64,000 nucleotides of DNA from the NCBI GenBank assembly GCA_009746045.1, contig RPFO01000275.1, forward strand, positions 126,001 through 190,000, written 5' to 3'. The stretch is from Mesostigma viride. Taxonomy: Eukaryota > Streptophyta > Mesostigmatophyceae > Mesostigmatales > Mesostigmataceae. Position 1 is the first letter of the stretch, and the number at the start of each line of letters is the position of its first letter. Of this stretch, positions 11,175 to 22,445 are shown in pieces. A program made the translations under genes and the position numbers. The notes below the pieces were generated by a model, which did not search any database, was not told the origin of the DNA, and saw only the letters and a program-made list of their open reading frames with translations.

Positions 11175-11644
11175 CTGATATGGCGCCCTCTTTCACAACA
11201 TCCAAACAAAGCGCTTCTGCGATGTCATGTTGCTTAACTTCGGTGAACGCAGCACGTACCTAATTTGTTGTGTTTGCGGGGACATGGAGTGGGCACGCGA
11301 CAGCCATGTCTCCAAGTCATATAACGTGAAGTATGGCAACGCAGTGACATGCTGGCCAGACACGTGGTGTTTGTACGGGGCTCGTCAGGTTCGGGGGACA
11401 GCGCGGGACGGCCGGGCCGCTTGCCCGTAAAAAGTGCTTTCATCCCCAATTCCCCATCTCTCATCTCTGCTGCCCTGCTGCCCACCATGATTGTGCGGCG
11501 TTGTTGATTGTGAGTTGCTGTTGTTGCCCACGCCGCTTGTTTGTTCACTTTGGTGAGAGTTGACGCCCACGTGCGGCGTGGGAATCAACAACAACAACTA
11601 CTACATCCCGAGTAGTTTCCAAGTAACGTGCGTTCTAATCTAAC
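11175..11644. other. Spacer between the GT29 gene and the LINE
   Basis: No gene seen. It should contain the promoter of the minus-strand glycosyltransferase gene and the 5' truncation point of the LINE on the plus strand. Confidence 0.4.
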
Positions 11645-13222
11645 TTGCCCGACCACACTTACTCACCTGAGTCCTCTGCTGCCCATGTGCAACAACAACA
11701 ACAAACAGTGGCCTCTCAACAGCAGTGTAACGTGCAAAAGTCCACGGGGCTGCACATCGGGAGAGGATCCTCCCCCCGCTTATCACTCCCTAATCTGCCT
11801 GTGACATGGGTCCAGCCAGACGGTCACCACCTATTACACAACTGCCCTATCGGCTGCACTATGGATGGACGTCTTGCTGAACACCCCACCTTTTTGTATG
11901 ACAACACAACACACAGTGGCAAACTCACAGGCATGCTCCAAGCGGCATCAAGATGGGCAGCGGTTCCCCGTCTCAGCCTACGGGGCAGGGTCCTCCTCAC
12001 CAACCAAATGTTATTCTCCAAAGTGCTCTACTACTGCCAAGGTCACCCACCTAACGAGTACACCACCAAGATCATCCAACGAATCGGCAGCAATTTTGTT
12101 TGGAAACAGCAGGGTATCATAACACACACGGTGCCGGGATGGATCGATCGGGACATGTCCTATATGCCATGGGTTCAAGGAGGCTTGGGCTTACATAATA
12201 TGGAGTGGCGTTTATGGTCAGTGTACACCAAACAGATCTTAACCGCGTTCATAGGCGTAAACGCACACCCTGGTTGTATGTTGGCACAAGAAGCTTTCGC
12301 CACAACCTATACCCACACCAATGGTACATCATGGCACTTGGGGGCAGCAATACTTACATGTGCGCTCACTTCGTACAAAGGCTTACCATGGTACTGGGCA
12401 CGTATGTGGAAAGGTTATAAGAACCTAAAACCGGACAGAATTGCTCACCCTACCACGAGGGAAGAGGTGGCACGCCAACCATTATATTTCAACGATTTGC
12501 TGCGCGATAGTGAGCATAATGTGTTTGGTGTTTTAAGCGGCCGCAACCCATATGAGGGCTTTTTGACGGCCACCCCGCCAGTTACGCGAATCATCGATTT
12601 ATACGCGGCTGACGGTGACCGATATCGCCTTCTGACATACACGGAAATCAGCGCGTGGATCGCAAACATGCCCAGCCGACCAGCTTGGGACAACCTTCTA
12701 CAAGCAATTCCCGCAGGATGGCATACCCTCATGACAACCCCGCGCAAACCCCTACAAATCGGGGAATGGGTGAGCTATTACCCGGATCGCGACACGTCCG
12801 TACATAAGGGCTGCATCGTTGCGGTCGCGTCGACGTGCGTTACCATACAATTGCTCCAGGAGACACCAGACGGTCAAGGACTTCTCGGCAAATTGATTAC
12901 ATCGTACGCCTACATTCCAGCATGTCAATGTCACCGCATTCGAGTGGTCCCGTGGTCACTGTCACAGGCGTGCATGTTACCCCTGGACCCCACCACAGTG
13001 ATACGCGACACCACATGGCTACATGTTGGCAAGGGGCGCCTGGACACGCTTGCTCTAGACCCGCTAGAATTTGGGTGGGTCCTCACATCTGGCGGCACCC
13101 CAATGCAACGTCGAAGTGCCTTTTCGAGTACACGGCAGACTGGGGATACCGGCTACTTCTACATAAAAATCATAGGATGCACCTGGGTCGCCTGCGCTTG
13201 CACCCCGAGTGGCCGGGCTACA
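11645..13222 (+). pseudogene. 5'-truncated LINE ORF2, left part (post-RT region)
   Basis: The frame reads like the part of a non-LTR retrotransposon ORF2 that follows the reverse transcriptase catalytic domain. It has WAAVPRLSLRGRVLLTNQ and LFSKVLYYCQG, then IIQRIGSNFVWKQQG, then WVQGGLGLHNMEW, the pattern seen in L1-like elements. The catalytic RT domain and endonuclease are missing. Near 13050-13090 the sensible reading moves from the frame of 11645 to the frame one base upstream (WRHPNATSKCLFEY, then HPEWPGY), so there is an indel there. The ORF is cut at 13222 by LTR element A and resumes after 40839 in a matching frame. The long frame that continues to 13255 only reads into the LTR. Confidence 0.7.
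13218..13222 (+). repeat. Target-site duplication CTACA, left copy (element A)
   Basis: CTACA directly precedes the TGTTACG start of the LTR and is repeated directly after the right LTR at 40835-40839. Confidence 0.9.
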
Positions 13223-13531
13223 TGTTACGTCCCTGCCCAGACACACCTAGCCTGAGCTACGTAGCGAAAGACCCTCCTTGCCGGAATTAGGAATAATTCA
13301 AGATAGCCTAAAGTAGGTTGCGCTTCACGACGTGAGTCGTGAGATATCTGGCATCACGGCTTAATGCCAAGCTAATTAGTACACACTTATATTGGCTAGC
13401 AATACCAATTACAAATGGATAATTGCCCCGGGCTCAATGTGTAGGCGTATTCGCACTTATCATTCATTAAACCAAGAGGACGAGACTCTCGTCCTCGGAC
13501 CAATTTAACCTAGGTTGGTTGCGGCGCAGAT

Positions 13532-14290
13532 AGTTACGTTAAATAGTGCCGGAACCTTTTGCCGCCTGAGGCAAATCGGGCCGGAACACTATTTTGCCCG
13601 GAATAACCACTTCCGAGCACCCAAGTTAATTCGGCCGAATTAACTTGGGTGCTCGGAAGTGGTTATTCCGGGCAAAATAGTGTTCCGGCCCGATTTGCCT
13701 CAGGCGGCAAAAGGTTCCGGCACTATTTAACGTAACTAAAACCTGGCCTCGTGGAGGGGGGACGAAGAGCCCGAGACATCCGCCTAGGCCGCTGAGCACG
13801 CACCACTAAATGCGCCGGAGCTGCCTCAGTGAGGATTCGAACCCCTGACCTCCAAGGTGCACAGGTTTTAGTTACGTTAAATAGTGCGAGCACCCAAGTT
13901 AATTCGGCCGAATTAACTTGGGTGCTCGGAAGTGGTTATTCCGGGCAAAATAGTGTTCCGGCCCGATTTGCCTCAGGCGGCAAAAGGTTCAGGCACTATT
14001 TAACGTAACTAAAACCTGTGCACCTTGGAGGTCAGGGGTTCGAATCCTCACTGAGGCAGCTCCGGCGCATTTAGTGGTGCGTGCTCAGCGGCCTAGGCGG
14101 ATGTCTCGGGCTCTTCGTCCCCCCTCCACGAGGCCAGGTTTTAGTTACGTTAAATAGTGCCTGAACCTTTTGCCGCCTGAGGCAAATCGGGCCGGAACAC
14201 TATTTTGCCCGGAATAACCACTTCCGAGCACCCAAGTTAATTCGGCCTTGCCTCAGGCGGCAAAAGGTTCAGGCACTATTTAACGTAACT
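13532..14290. mobile_element. Fold-back (hairpin) insertion built from three palindromes and two inverted arms
   Basis: Ends are AGTTACGTTAAATAGTGCC and its inverse, flanked by CAGAT (13527-13531 and 14291-14295). The matching site in the right LTR is empty. Palindrome 1 (13532-13737) is a perfect 206-bp inverted repeat centred at 13634/13635. Arm A (13738-13869) and arm A' (14011-14142) are 132-bp inverted copies. Palindromes 2 (13870-14010) and 3 (14143-14290) are versions of palindrome 1 with internal deletions. No coding capacity. It is probably a non-autonomous DNA transposon of fold-back or MITE type. Confidence 0.85.
14037..14047 (+). promoter_or_regulatory. tRNA T-arm / RNA polymerase III B-box-like sequence in the fold-back arm
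   Basis: GGTTCGAATCC fits the B-box consensus GGTTCGANTCC and sits in a stretch resembling the 3' half of a tRNA (GGAGGTCAGGGG before it, CTCACTGAGGC after it). The inverted copy lies in arm A near 13835. No A box or 5' half of a tRNA is present. Confidence 0.45.
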
Positions 14291-14571
14291 CAGATACACG
14301 CCAATTTCCCTAGAACAATCCGAGTCACTCATTCCACGTAGGATCCGGGCCGACATCGACCCTCAACTATAGGATCCACGCCTAGAACTACGGACGGACT
14401 CAGAACTGGCGCGGCGCCACGGCACCGGCCCCTAAAAGGACAACCTAGGACCAAAATAACTAGTCCAATTCACACAATAGCCAAGGTCCATAAAACTCAA
14501 ATCCAATAGACCAAACAGCCTTAGTATTTATTCCATTGTTACGTCCGACCAAAAGGGCTGGGACGTAACAC

Positions 14572-14576
14572 TCCTC
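14572..14576 (+). repeat. Target-site duplication TCCTC, left copy (element B)
   Basis: Repeated directly after element B at 29792-29796. It lies in the polypurine tract of element A, two bases inside A's LTR end. Confidence 0.88.
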
Positions 14577-15148
14577 TGTTACGTCGCGTAACAATTCGTT
14601 GTAGTTACGGACGTAAATTAGGTCTTTGCCTCGGTTGTCCCTAGGTTTACGTTTAGGCTCCTACCGGGACATTATTGTCCTCGTAACAGTACTGTGGTAC
14701 ATTGGGTGCCGTTGGGCGCCGCGCCGCGTACTTTACTAGTGGTCCTGATCCTGTGGTAGAATGTAGTGGACCAGCGTGCATCAGTAGATGTAGTGGACCA
14801 GCGTGCATCTGTAGGCGAGGGCCATGTCGGCCCGAGCGTGTTGGACCGTTGGTGACCATTTATGCGCGTTCTACCCCTTGTGTGTGCACTCGGCGTGTGT
14901 TAAATGAATTAACACATTTAGGCTTGAGTCACGGCAGTGTAGTTGTGTTTCCTTCCTCTATTCCTGGAGTAAACGGGTTTTGGTAAATGGTTGTATGGCG
15001 TATTATAGTAACACATACGTTAATGCATTGAGATCAGCTCCGTCACGTTCGTCTTTCGCCAGAGGTTTGAGTAGAGGAGGCCTGACCAGTTTAGGTAGTA
15101 TCAGGCCCATTAGAGGTAGAGGTGGAGGTAGATATCCGCGGCGTAACA
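14577..15148 (+). repeat. 5' LTR of element B
   Basis: TGTTACG...CGTAACA termini and an exact second copy at 29220-29791. The small frames inside it are copied with it and are not genes. Confidence 0.95.
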
Positions 15149-15149
15149 A

Positions 15150-15161
15150 TGGTTCCGGAGG
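15150..15161 (+). other. Candidate primer-binding site of element B
   Basis: TGGTTCCGGAGG starts one base after the LTR, as expected for a tRNA primer ending in CCA. Element A has a closely similar sequence in the same position. The tRNA is not identified. Confidence 0.5.
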
Positions 15162-15647
15162 AACTTCAGTAGGTAGAGAACGAGACGACTATCCCTTGCC
15201 ACATACACCTTTTCAAGACCCCTTCCGCGTCCAGGAACACGAAGTCGACACTTCCTTGATAGGTAATGGGCGGGTCGCCTTCAAGCTAGGAGAGTAGTGC
15301 TGCCCGTTTCGGGACACGCTCTACCTAGATGCTAGACCTGCTCGCAGCGGATAAACCCTTTCGTAGTTAGCCTGTCCTTCGCCTTGTTTTCCTGCTTACG
15401 GTTGTTTCCTGTCTTAGATAGGGGAGTATTCCTGTTCGGAGACGATTAGCGTCGCAGTACCTACACCTTTTTCCTTGTGCTGCTGCTTTATTAGACGGCC
15501 GCACCCGCAGAGATCCGGTCGCTGACTTAGGACGAGAGCTGGACAATTCCGCCCTCATTCTTCTTTCGGTGATCCAGATCGTCCAGATAAGTCGCCTACC
15601 CCTACTCCTTCTAGCGTGACGTCACAAGACCCACCAGGTGAGTTATC

Positions 15648-16040
15648 ATGAGTCAACGTCGTGTTTTTACTGCGCCTTCCCATTCATCTAGTGATAATAG
15701 CTTAGCTAAATATTACGTAGTTATTACCCCTCAATGGTCAGCCATTTTCCTCTCTTGGTCAGATGCTAGGAAGATAGTGCAAAATCGTACGTATAATGTA
15801 ATTAGGTATAAGAAATTTGTTACCTTCGAGGAAGCTCAACAATTCCTTATAGACCATAGTGTATCAGATCTAGGCCTACACGTACGTTCTACTCCTCATG
15901 GTCGCCCTCCTGTAGAAGCTCTAGATTTTGCTACCCCTCCTTCGTCTCCCCCTAAGAGGGCTGCATCCTCATCTAGCTTAGATACTCCTCTCACCTTAGA
16001 ATTCGGTTCCCTATCCATTACTGTTGTTAAAAAGGATTGA
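15648..16040 (+). CDS. Small ORF with RNase H1 hybrid-binding / caulimovirus viroplasmin-like domain (element B)
   Basis: A 130-residue protein. Residues about 22-67 match the pattern of the RNase H1 N-terminal hybrid-binding domain, also called the caulimovirus viroplasmin domain: an aromatic pair YYVV, then IFLSWSDARKIVQN, then RYKKFVTFEEAQQFL. That fold binds RNA/DNA hybrids or double-stranded RNA. The C-terminal half is polar with Pro/Ser runs (TPPSSPPKRAASSSS). It stands between the 5' LTR and gag, 124 bp before the gag start, as its own ORF with an ATG. Element A has the same domain in the same place. A role in reverse transcription or in binding element RNA is an inference. The domain call is by eye. 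Confidence 0.7.
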   Translation: MSQRRVFTAPSHSSSDNSLAKYYVVITPQWSAIFLSWSDARKIVQNRTYNVIRYKKFVTFEEAQQFLIDHSVSDLGLHVRSTPHGRPPVEALDFATPPSSPPKRAASSSSLDTPLTLEFGSLSITVVKKD

Positions 16041-16691
16041 TTAAAATTGTTTCCTTCTTTTAAGCCATTAAAAGCTTTTTCTTTTCTTTCCTTGCCTTAA
16101 ATTAGACCTTGTCCTTTATCCTTGTTGCTTTCAGTTAGAAATCTGATCATTTATTTAAATAAAAATGGATCCAGTGGGTGGTAACATGTCGCCTATACCT
16201 ACCAATACTCCTACTATGAGTAATAATAATAATAATACTAACAACCATAACAACAATCGTGGTAACCGACGGGACTCACTTGAAACGGTGCACCATCTCA
16301 CTCCTCAAGGTAATCTTCGTACCTCACCTCCTTCTCCTATTGCTGGTGGTCGCCGTCGTCCCTCACTTACCCCTCCTACCTATGAACAACGTCAACGTAT
16401 GCAGGTCAGATTTAGTGATGACCCTTCCCTTACCCTGAACCAGGCCCCTGCCCCTCGTGCGACCTTGGCTCAACCCTCCAGCAGGTCCTCACTAACTAAC
16501 AATGTTTCTAGGCCTCCTTCCCACCCTGTGCCTTCCATGCCTGCTCTTAACACGGGTCGTGCCTCTGCCCCTGTCGGTCCTTCTGGGCGCCCTAGTGCAG
16601 TTCCCTTTTACCCACCTGCTTCCTGGTCCTACCCTGAGACGGCCTATGAGGCAGCCCAGGTCCCTACCCGTGTGGCTGATTTAGAAGTTAA

Positions 16692-19328
16692 GGGGAGGTG
16701 GCACCCCAAAAACCTTAAAATTTGACCCATGCTAATATCACTTGAAATTCATTTGCACAATGCTGAGTTATGATTGGGGGCACTAAATAACATCTCTAGT
16801 GAGTTGTCCATGCACTTGTTGGGGGTACTACCCCCATATATACGCCAATAATGCGCTATAAATAGCAAAAGACGCTAATTAGGGCTGGGTATGCCCCAGC
16901 CAATTCACTTATTTGTTGGCTACCAAAAATCAAGGTCATATAGTTCCCTGAGTTTGTAGCTTGCTGAGCTATTTACATCATGGAAATGGCAAAACCTTGA
17001 ACAGTTATTAATTTTCCCGCAAAACAGGTCATTTTTTACCGGACATTGGGAATAAACATGTCATAAACACTTCCGATAAGGCCACAAAATCAACAAAAAT
17101 TCCGGCTAACAGGGGGACAGCAGTGTTCCAAGTCCCAGGTCATTCCGACAAGTCTAGCTCAAGTTATTGCGTCAGACGTGTTTTCAGAAAAATGCCCGCT
17201 AAAACAGAAAATGTCACTATATCAGCCCTTGTAAGCATCCTGCACAAGGCAGGCAGGGCAAAACCAATCCCCCTTGGGCTTCTTAGTCAACGGGGGGTCA
17301 GCGCAGCACCCATGCAGTCCTCCCTTGCACCCGAATGTGCTGCACAGCAGGAAAGGACACCGTCAATTTCATCGGGGGACGCACATGCAAGGCAAGGAAT
17401 ATCATCACATCATTCTCATCATCACTACTACCTTCCCCATCGTCCCCTGCCCCTCCCTTTGCATCACGTCGTGGCAGCCACCCTTAAAACAGGTCATTCC
17501 GACAAGTCTAGCTCAAGTAATAAGGTTATGCGTGCTAAAACCTGAACATAAGCTTAAGGGGGGTTTCTTTGTATACATGGCCACTTAGGCATGATGTTTT
17601 CCATCCAAAAAGCCAGAAAGCATGCCCCACTCGATCACAAAACATAAGCAAACGGCTAGGCACCACATCTGCCCTCACCTGCCCTCGGCATGGCCAACCT
17701 TGCCAGCGCAAGCATAGCAACACGATCGCTAGGCATACATGCCAAGAGAGCATACACTATACTCTACCCAAGGTTACCTTGTAAACATAATGCCAAGAAC
17801 TCAGCAAATCTATGATCAAAAGCACATATAATTAACTCTAGCACACTGATGACGACACATGCTCAAGGTTGGGGGTCACTGTGGCACGCACTGATGGGTT
17901 TCCTAGACGACCACTCACCACCTGACAAGGCGCTAAGGACCACTCAGAAAGCAAGTAAACACAATCACACTTTACATGCCATCAACATGGATCAAATCCA
18001 TGCTGAATATGTTATGAAGTACAAAGGGGTGGCCACGCACCTCATACTCCTTCACCGTCCCTCGAGCATGGCCAGACTTATAAGTACGTGAATAGCAATT
18101 ATGATGATGGCACTAACATGCATTACCAGCATTCTCTATGTTTCTCCCAGGTTAGAGTGTAAGGGTTATGCCAACCAAGCTTACCAACACAGCAACAACT
18201 CCTTAACTGCCCTACCCGACATGGGCAACAAACTGGAACTATGGAGGGCAAGGAACCAAGGAGATCATGGCATACAAAGCTTGCATGCAGTCAACCATGT
18301 CAACCATGGTTGGCTCAGCACATTGCTGTCTTGTCACATCATCATAACAAGGAAAGCTCAAGTAAACCAATGATGGCAGCTATCTACATGCAGTCACACA
18401 AATGCAATATCTCCAACATGATCGTCGATAAAAAAACTTCCTTCCCTGCACGATAAAGTGCAAAGAAACCAGTGGCGGCCGTTCAGCTTCTGACCGCTGT
18501 GATGCCGCTGCGAGGAAAGGGTGCGTCACTATCACACAACAAGAAGCGTCCATACGCACAACATCCTTGCCAGAACACGTGCTATGAAATCCCTTACGCC
18601 TTCCCTAGGATCTATCGGTTGAGACTGAAGCGGATTTGATCAAGACATCAACGAAAACAAGCTAAAGCTGCCAGGTATTCGTCAACACGACGGCGAGCAA
18701 CGGAGAGTTAACTGGCGGAAACTGACCAAAACGAACGCAAAAAACTTCGAACGATGAGCTCTTCGAAGAAAGAACTGATAGTAGATAACAGTCGCCACAA
18801 ATCTATACCTTGCCCTCGTAGATCCCTCGCCCAGGCGCGCAACAACTGCCGTTCTTCCATGGAAGGTTCCGACATGCACTGCGCAGGCCTCAAGAAATAC
18901 TTACCGAGAATGGCCGAAAATGTAGCAAAAAGCACCCGTTCGGTTTAGAATTCGATGCTACCGATATGAATGCATCCTTCACGGTCAAAAAGACCCCCAA
19001 AACAGAGAATTTACTGCCGCAATCACGAATTCTATTTTATTCCGCGCGACCAAAAAATGCAGATTACCCCCCATGCCGACGGCAGTAAAAGAAAGCAGCG
19101 GTATTGTAAACCAGCCACTTGCCGCCGCAACCCAACATCATTAAATCATCGTCTTCAACATCCAAGCATTTTTTTTGCATTTCTCTAGCCCTACATTGCT
19201 AGTTTCGCCTAAACGCAGTCGCCATGGCCACTTCCGCAAGTGGTGCGCGCACGGAGCACCCACTTTTCACGGTACGGCCGGTGCCGCGAATTTTTTCGCG
19301 CGGAAAATATTCGGCGCGCCACGTCCCC
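16692..19328. mobile_element. Non-autonomous DNA transposon inserted at TTAA (piggyBac-like)
   Basis: 2637 bp flanked by TTAA (16688-16691 and 19329-19332) with imperfect terminal inverted repeats GGGGAGGTGGCAC and GGGGACGTGGCGC (11 of 13 match). Removing it restores the gag frame. TTAA targeting is typical of piggyBac elements. No transposase is visible; the longest frames are about 140 codons with no recognised motif. A segment near 17138-17176 (AGGTCATTCCGACAAGTCTA and onward) is repeated near 17490-17522. Confidence 0.7.
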
Positions 19329-20612
19329 TTAACAGTGATTTCAGCACCATGCCCCTAGATGATAGAAATTATGATCATTTTGCCTATTCCTCTCTTCGTG
19401 AGCAATATACTGTCCCCTTCTCTTATGGGCACCAGCCTGAAACGGTGGCCCCTTCTAGACCCCTACCCAAGACTTTTCCTCTTCCTTCCTTCTATCCCGC
19501 TTATGTAGCAGTGGAAGATAGTGGCCCTATGGGAAAAACTGACTCTTCTAATCCCCCTAAGCCCCCTGCTCTTCCCCTCTTTGCTAACCTTCCCAAGCTG
19601 GATGTCAAGTCTACCCCTCAACAGTTTTTCACCTTTATTATGTTGCTTACCCAGAACACGGAGTCGTGGCAGAATCATAATAGATGGCGTCTTTCTGATG
19701 CTGTATTAGTTCCTCACTATCTTACAACCTGTATTACTCCTGAGCTTGCTAACCTCATTCAGTGTGAGTCTTTGGCCTCTCATGCCTACCCTAACTCTGT
19801 AGCAGAATTGTTTAAGCGTTTAGAGAACCATTTAGTCCCTCCTGATTCAGATTGGCAGGATAGATTAGCCTTTGGTACCTTGCAGCAGGGTACTAAATCA
19901 TTTAAGGAGTATATGAAAGACCGGAGATCGCGTTTTCCGCGTTTTCCGCGGCCTGGCACTGAACGCAAAGGTTTTCACCTTTGCGGAGTGTCTGATCAGA
20001 ATATGAAAGAGTTTGATGCTCAGATGGTACGGATTAGGGATTTGTCGGGTGCAGAAGTACGTGCTCGCTTCCTCCAAGGCCTCAGTAGACCCTTATTACG
20101 TGAAGTCAAGCGCCAGTTCTCTGCCTACCGTTTTACTGATCTGCCCCTCAAGCATGTGCGCCAGCATCTCTTGCGTGTAGCAGATTTCTTCACCACCCCT
20201 TCTCTTCCTACCCGTTCCCGTATTAATAATATTATCCTTACCCCTGAGGAGGAGAACTCCTATGTAGAAGAATTAGATATCTGTGTTACTGACCTTTCAG
20301 CCCTTGATGTCTCTCATATCACATGCTATCATTGTAAGGAAGTAGGTCATCTTAAACGTGAGTGCCCCAAGTTCCTTTCGGGTGCTCCCCCTCATCCCGA
20401 CGCTCGCCCTCCTCGTACCCCTCAGCGTGCTCCTATTCGTCCTACTTCAGGACGCATTCCCTCAGCTACCCCTAGTAGGCTGAATGCTGTGCAGGCAGGG
20501 CCCCCAGGGTTCCCCTATGATAATCAGGCTCCCGCACCCTCTTCGCTCCCTCGTGACCCTCCAGCAGTGGCTTTTTCGCCAGGGTCTTCTTCGGGGTTAG
20601 TTCCTATGGATT

Positions 20613-20620
20613 TGGGGGGG
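20613..20620 (+). promoter_or_regulatory. Putative -1 frameshift site (G8) at the gag/pol overlap of element B
   Basis: The gag frame reads TTG GGG GGG GAG, which contains the heptamer G GGG GGG in the slippery-site phase. Slipping back one base gives GGA GGG GGA ACA GTA, the frame that stays open past the gag stop and, after removal of the 20672-22364 insertion, into protease. Confidence 0.5.
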
Positions 20621-20671
20621 GAGGGGGAACAGTAGGCCTGTCAGCCGGGGGTAACCTGGACAGGTCCTTAG

Positions 20672-22364
20672 CCCCTAAATGGTCTTGCTGCCGATTTTCC
20701 GCCAAAAAGTGACTTACAGCCGATTTGTCGGCACCTACTCGGGGGACCAGTTTGCGAGAATACCATTGGGAATTAGGAAACGTTTAGCTGAGAAGAATGA
20801 AAGTTTATAAGTTTCTCCAGAACATGATACTAGGGTTTGCTATATTTTGACAAAGTTATAGAGGTGTTCTGGCCGGTCAAAGTACAAGGGGTCAGGGTAC
20901 TTTTTCACGTACAACGTGCATTCCGGAAAACGACGACCTGGCCATGGCGGCTTGCGCCCACGCATGGCATTTACGTTTGAGTTCGAATTTTCTGGCCAAA
21001 CTTAGGATATTGATTTTATACGTCCTAAAGATCATACAGGCCAATTTTTGGTTCGCGGGAATGCCATTTGATAGGTGTCGGCAGCGTTCTTGCTGGAAAA
21101 AACTGCGATCAGGCCGGACGATAGAAACGTTGACAGCAATACCTTTCCGGCGTATTTTAAAGGACATATTGGTTTCTTTGTACTTTTTATGATGATTTGT
21201 AGTCGTAGACGTGCAAGGGTGGCCAGAAATCGCCGAATCCAGCGACCATGCTGCACAACTTTGGTGTGCCGAAATGCGCCATTTTGCGGCCACCGCCTGG
21301 GCCAAGGTAACGCCATCCATGCCTGGTAAAGCTTCAGCATCGTTTTCCTATCGATGTTTGACGTTTATATATACGTTCTAGCTTGTGTAGCACATTCTTT
21401 TTGCATTATTCATGCTCTTTCTTGACCCTGGCCTGGCCCCTTTCTAAAACACCCTTCTTAGATGCTTCCCTCAGTCAGTTGACCTGCCACAGGGTGATGG
21501 TGATAAGTTTTAGAGGCTGTATGGGTTTGAATATCTCCATATATGTTTGTTATACATTTTCCACACACATATTGCATGAGTGTGAGGCAGTTGGCTGGTC
21601 TCTGTGGCATCATCAAGCATGTAACCGGTGAGTAGAAGCTTCCCATTGTCAGCATGTGCCACCAGGTGTGCTGGCCATCACCTGGCAAGCTATAGCAGCT
21701 TAGGCCTAGTTTATCCTTGCTAGGGCAAACTGAAATAGGCTTACAATCACTAGTTTGTTGGTGGCTGCCTCCTAGAATGCATGCCTTGCGTAGGGTATCC
21801 GTACCACGTTACCTACGTGCATGGACAAGGTGGCACCTGCACATAGGTGCCATGTAAGGGCAGTGTGATGATGCAGTTATGTTTCCCCATCATTGTGGAA
21901 GGGAAATGTATTGTGTGGCATGGTTGGGGGCCATATTAGTAGGTAGGTAGTATGCCCACTCCTACCCCCTTGGTTGCTTTTTACCAACGGTACTCCTATG
22001 GGCTGTACTGGGTGTAACTGCTGGTATACCCACCCAAATGATGACCCCAATGGCTCAAACTGTTCAGCAACTAATTGTTTATCATCCCTGAAGTGGTAGG
22101 TGCCTAGCTCTTACAACATAATTCAAAATGCACATTCTACCAAAAATGAAAACGCTCGTCTTGACCCCCCTGACTTTGACGGCAGTTATACATGGCCTAC
22201 GATGAATATATGTGAGGTTGTGATATATCACGGCTTAGGGCAACTCATGGACATGCTTGCCCCCCAAGGACAGCCATTGGATATTGCTAGGTTGTACAGG
22301 GGCTGGTTTACAAAATAGGTGAGTTACTGCCGATTTATCGGCAGCATTTCCGCCCATTTAGGGG
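20672..22364. mobile_element. Terminal-inverted-repeat element flanked by TTAG in the pol leader of element B
   Basis: 1693 bp with perfect 11-bp inverted ends CCCCTAAATGG, flanked by TTAG (20668-20671 and 22365-22368). Subterminal palindromes (GCCGATTTGTCGGC on the left, TGCCGATTTATCGGCA on the right) occur near each end. Removing it keeps the pol frame open (TCC TTA GAT AGT ACC). No transposase ORF. The superfamily is uncertain; TTAG could be a variant of a TTAA-type target. Confidence 0.7.
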
Positions 22365-22445
22365 TTAGATAGTACCCCAGATAAAAATTTTTGCCTGCCT
22401 GTTTTTATAACCTCTATAGGAGCTGAATCTTCCCTACCACTACGT

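Larger units (their letters stand above)
13223..14570 (-). repeat. LTR of element A (left, 3' LTR) interrupted by a fold-back insertion
   Basis: Identical by eye to 40247-40834 except for the insertion at 13532-14290 with its CAGAT duplication and a 4-bp deletion near the right end (ACCAAAAGGG here, ACCAAAATTAAGGG there). Confidence 0.93.
16165..20635 (+). pseudogene. Gag of element B, split by a TTAA-flanked insertion
   Basis: The N-terminal part (16165-16691) is Asn-, Pro- and Ser-rich. The core and zinc knuckle (19333-20635) follow the insertion 16692-19328. If the insertion and one TTAA are removed the frame is continuous (GTT AAC AGT GAT). The core has the gag features FANLPKLDVKSTPQQFFTF, WQNHNRW, LVPPDSDWQDRLAF and LKHVRQHLLRVADFF. 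The knuckle is CYHCKEVGHLKREC (about 20327-20368), the CX2CX4HX4C form. It ends in a Pro-rich tail and TAG at 20633-20635, just after the G-run TTG GGG GGG GAG; the pol frame overlaps in -1. As written the protein is interrupted, so this copy cannot make intact gag. Confidence 0.85.

Noticed and set aside
13223-13255. LINE ORF continuing into CYVPAQTHLA
   Set aside because: These codons lie in the LTR of element A; the real LINE frame resumes at 40840.
14011-14060. A tRNA gene
   Set aside because: Only a T-arm/B-box-like part and an acceptor-like strand are present; no D-arm or 5' acceptor strand pairs with it.
14653-14986. Pairs of small frames in both LTRs of element B
   Set aside because: They are duplicated with the LTR and overlap on both strands; no evidence of a protein.
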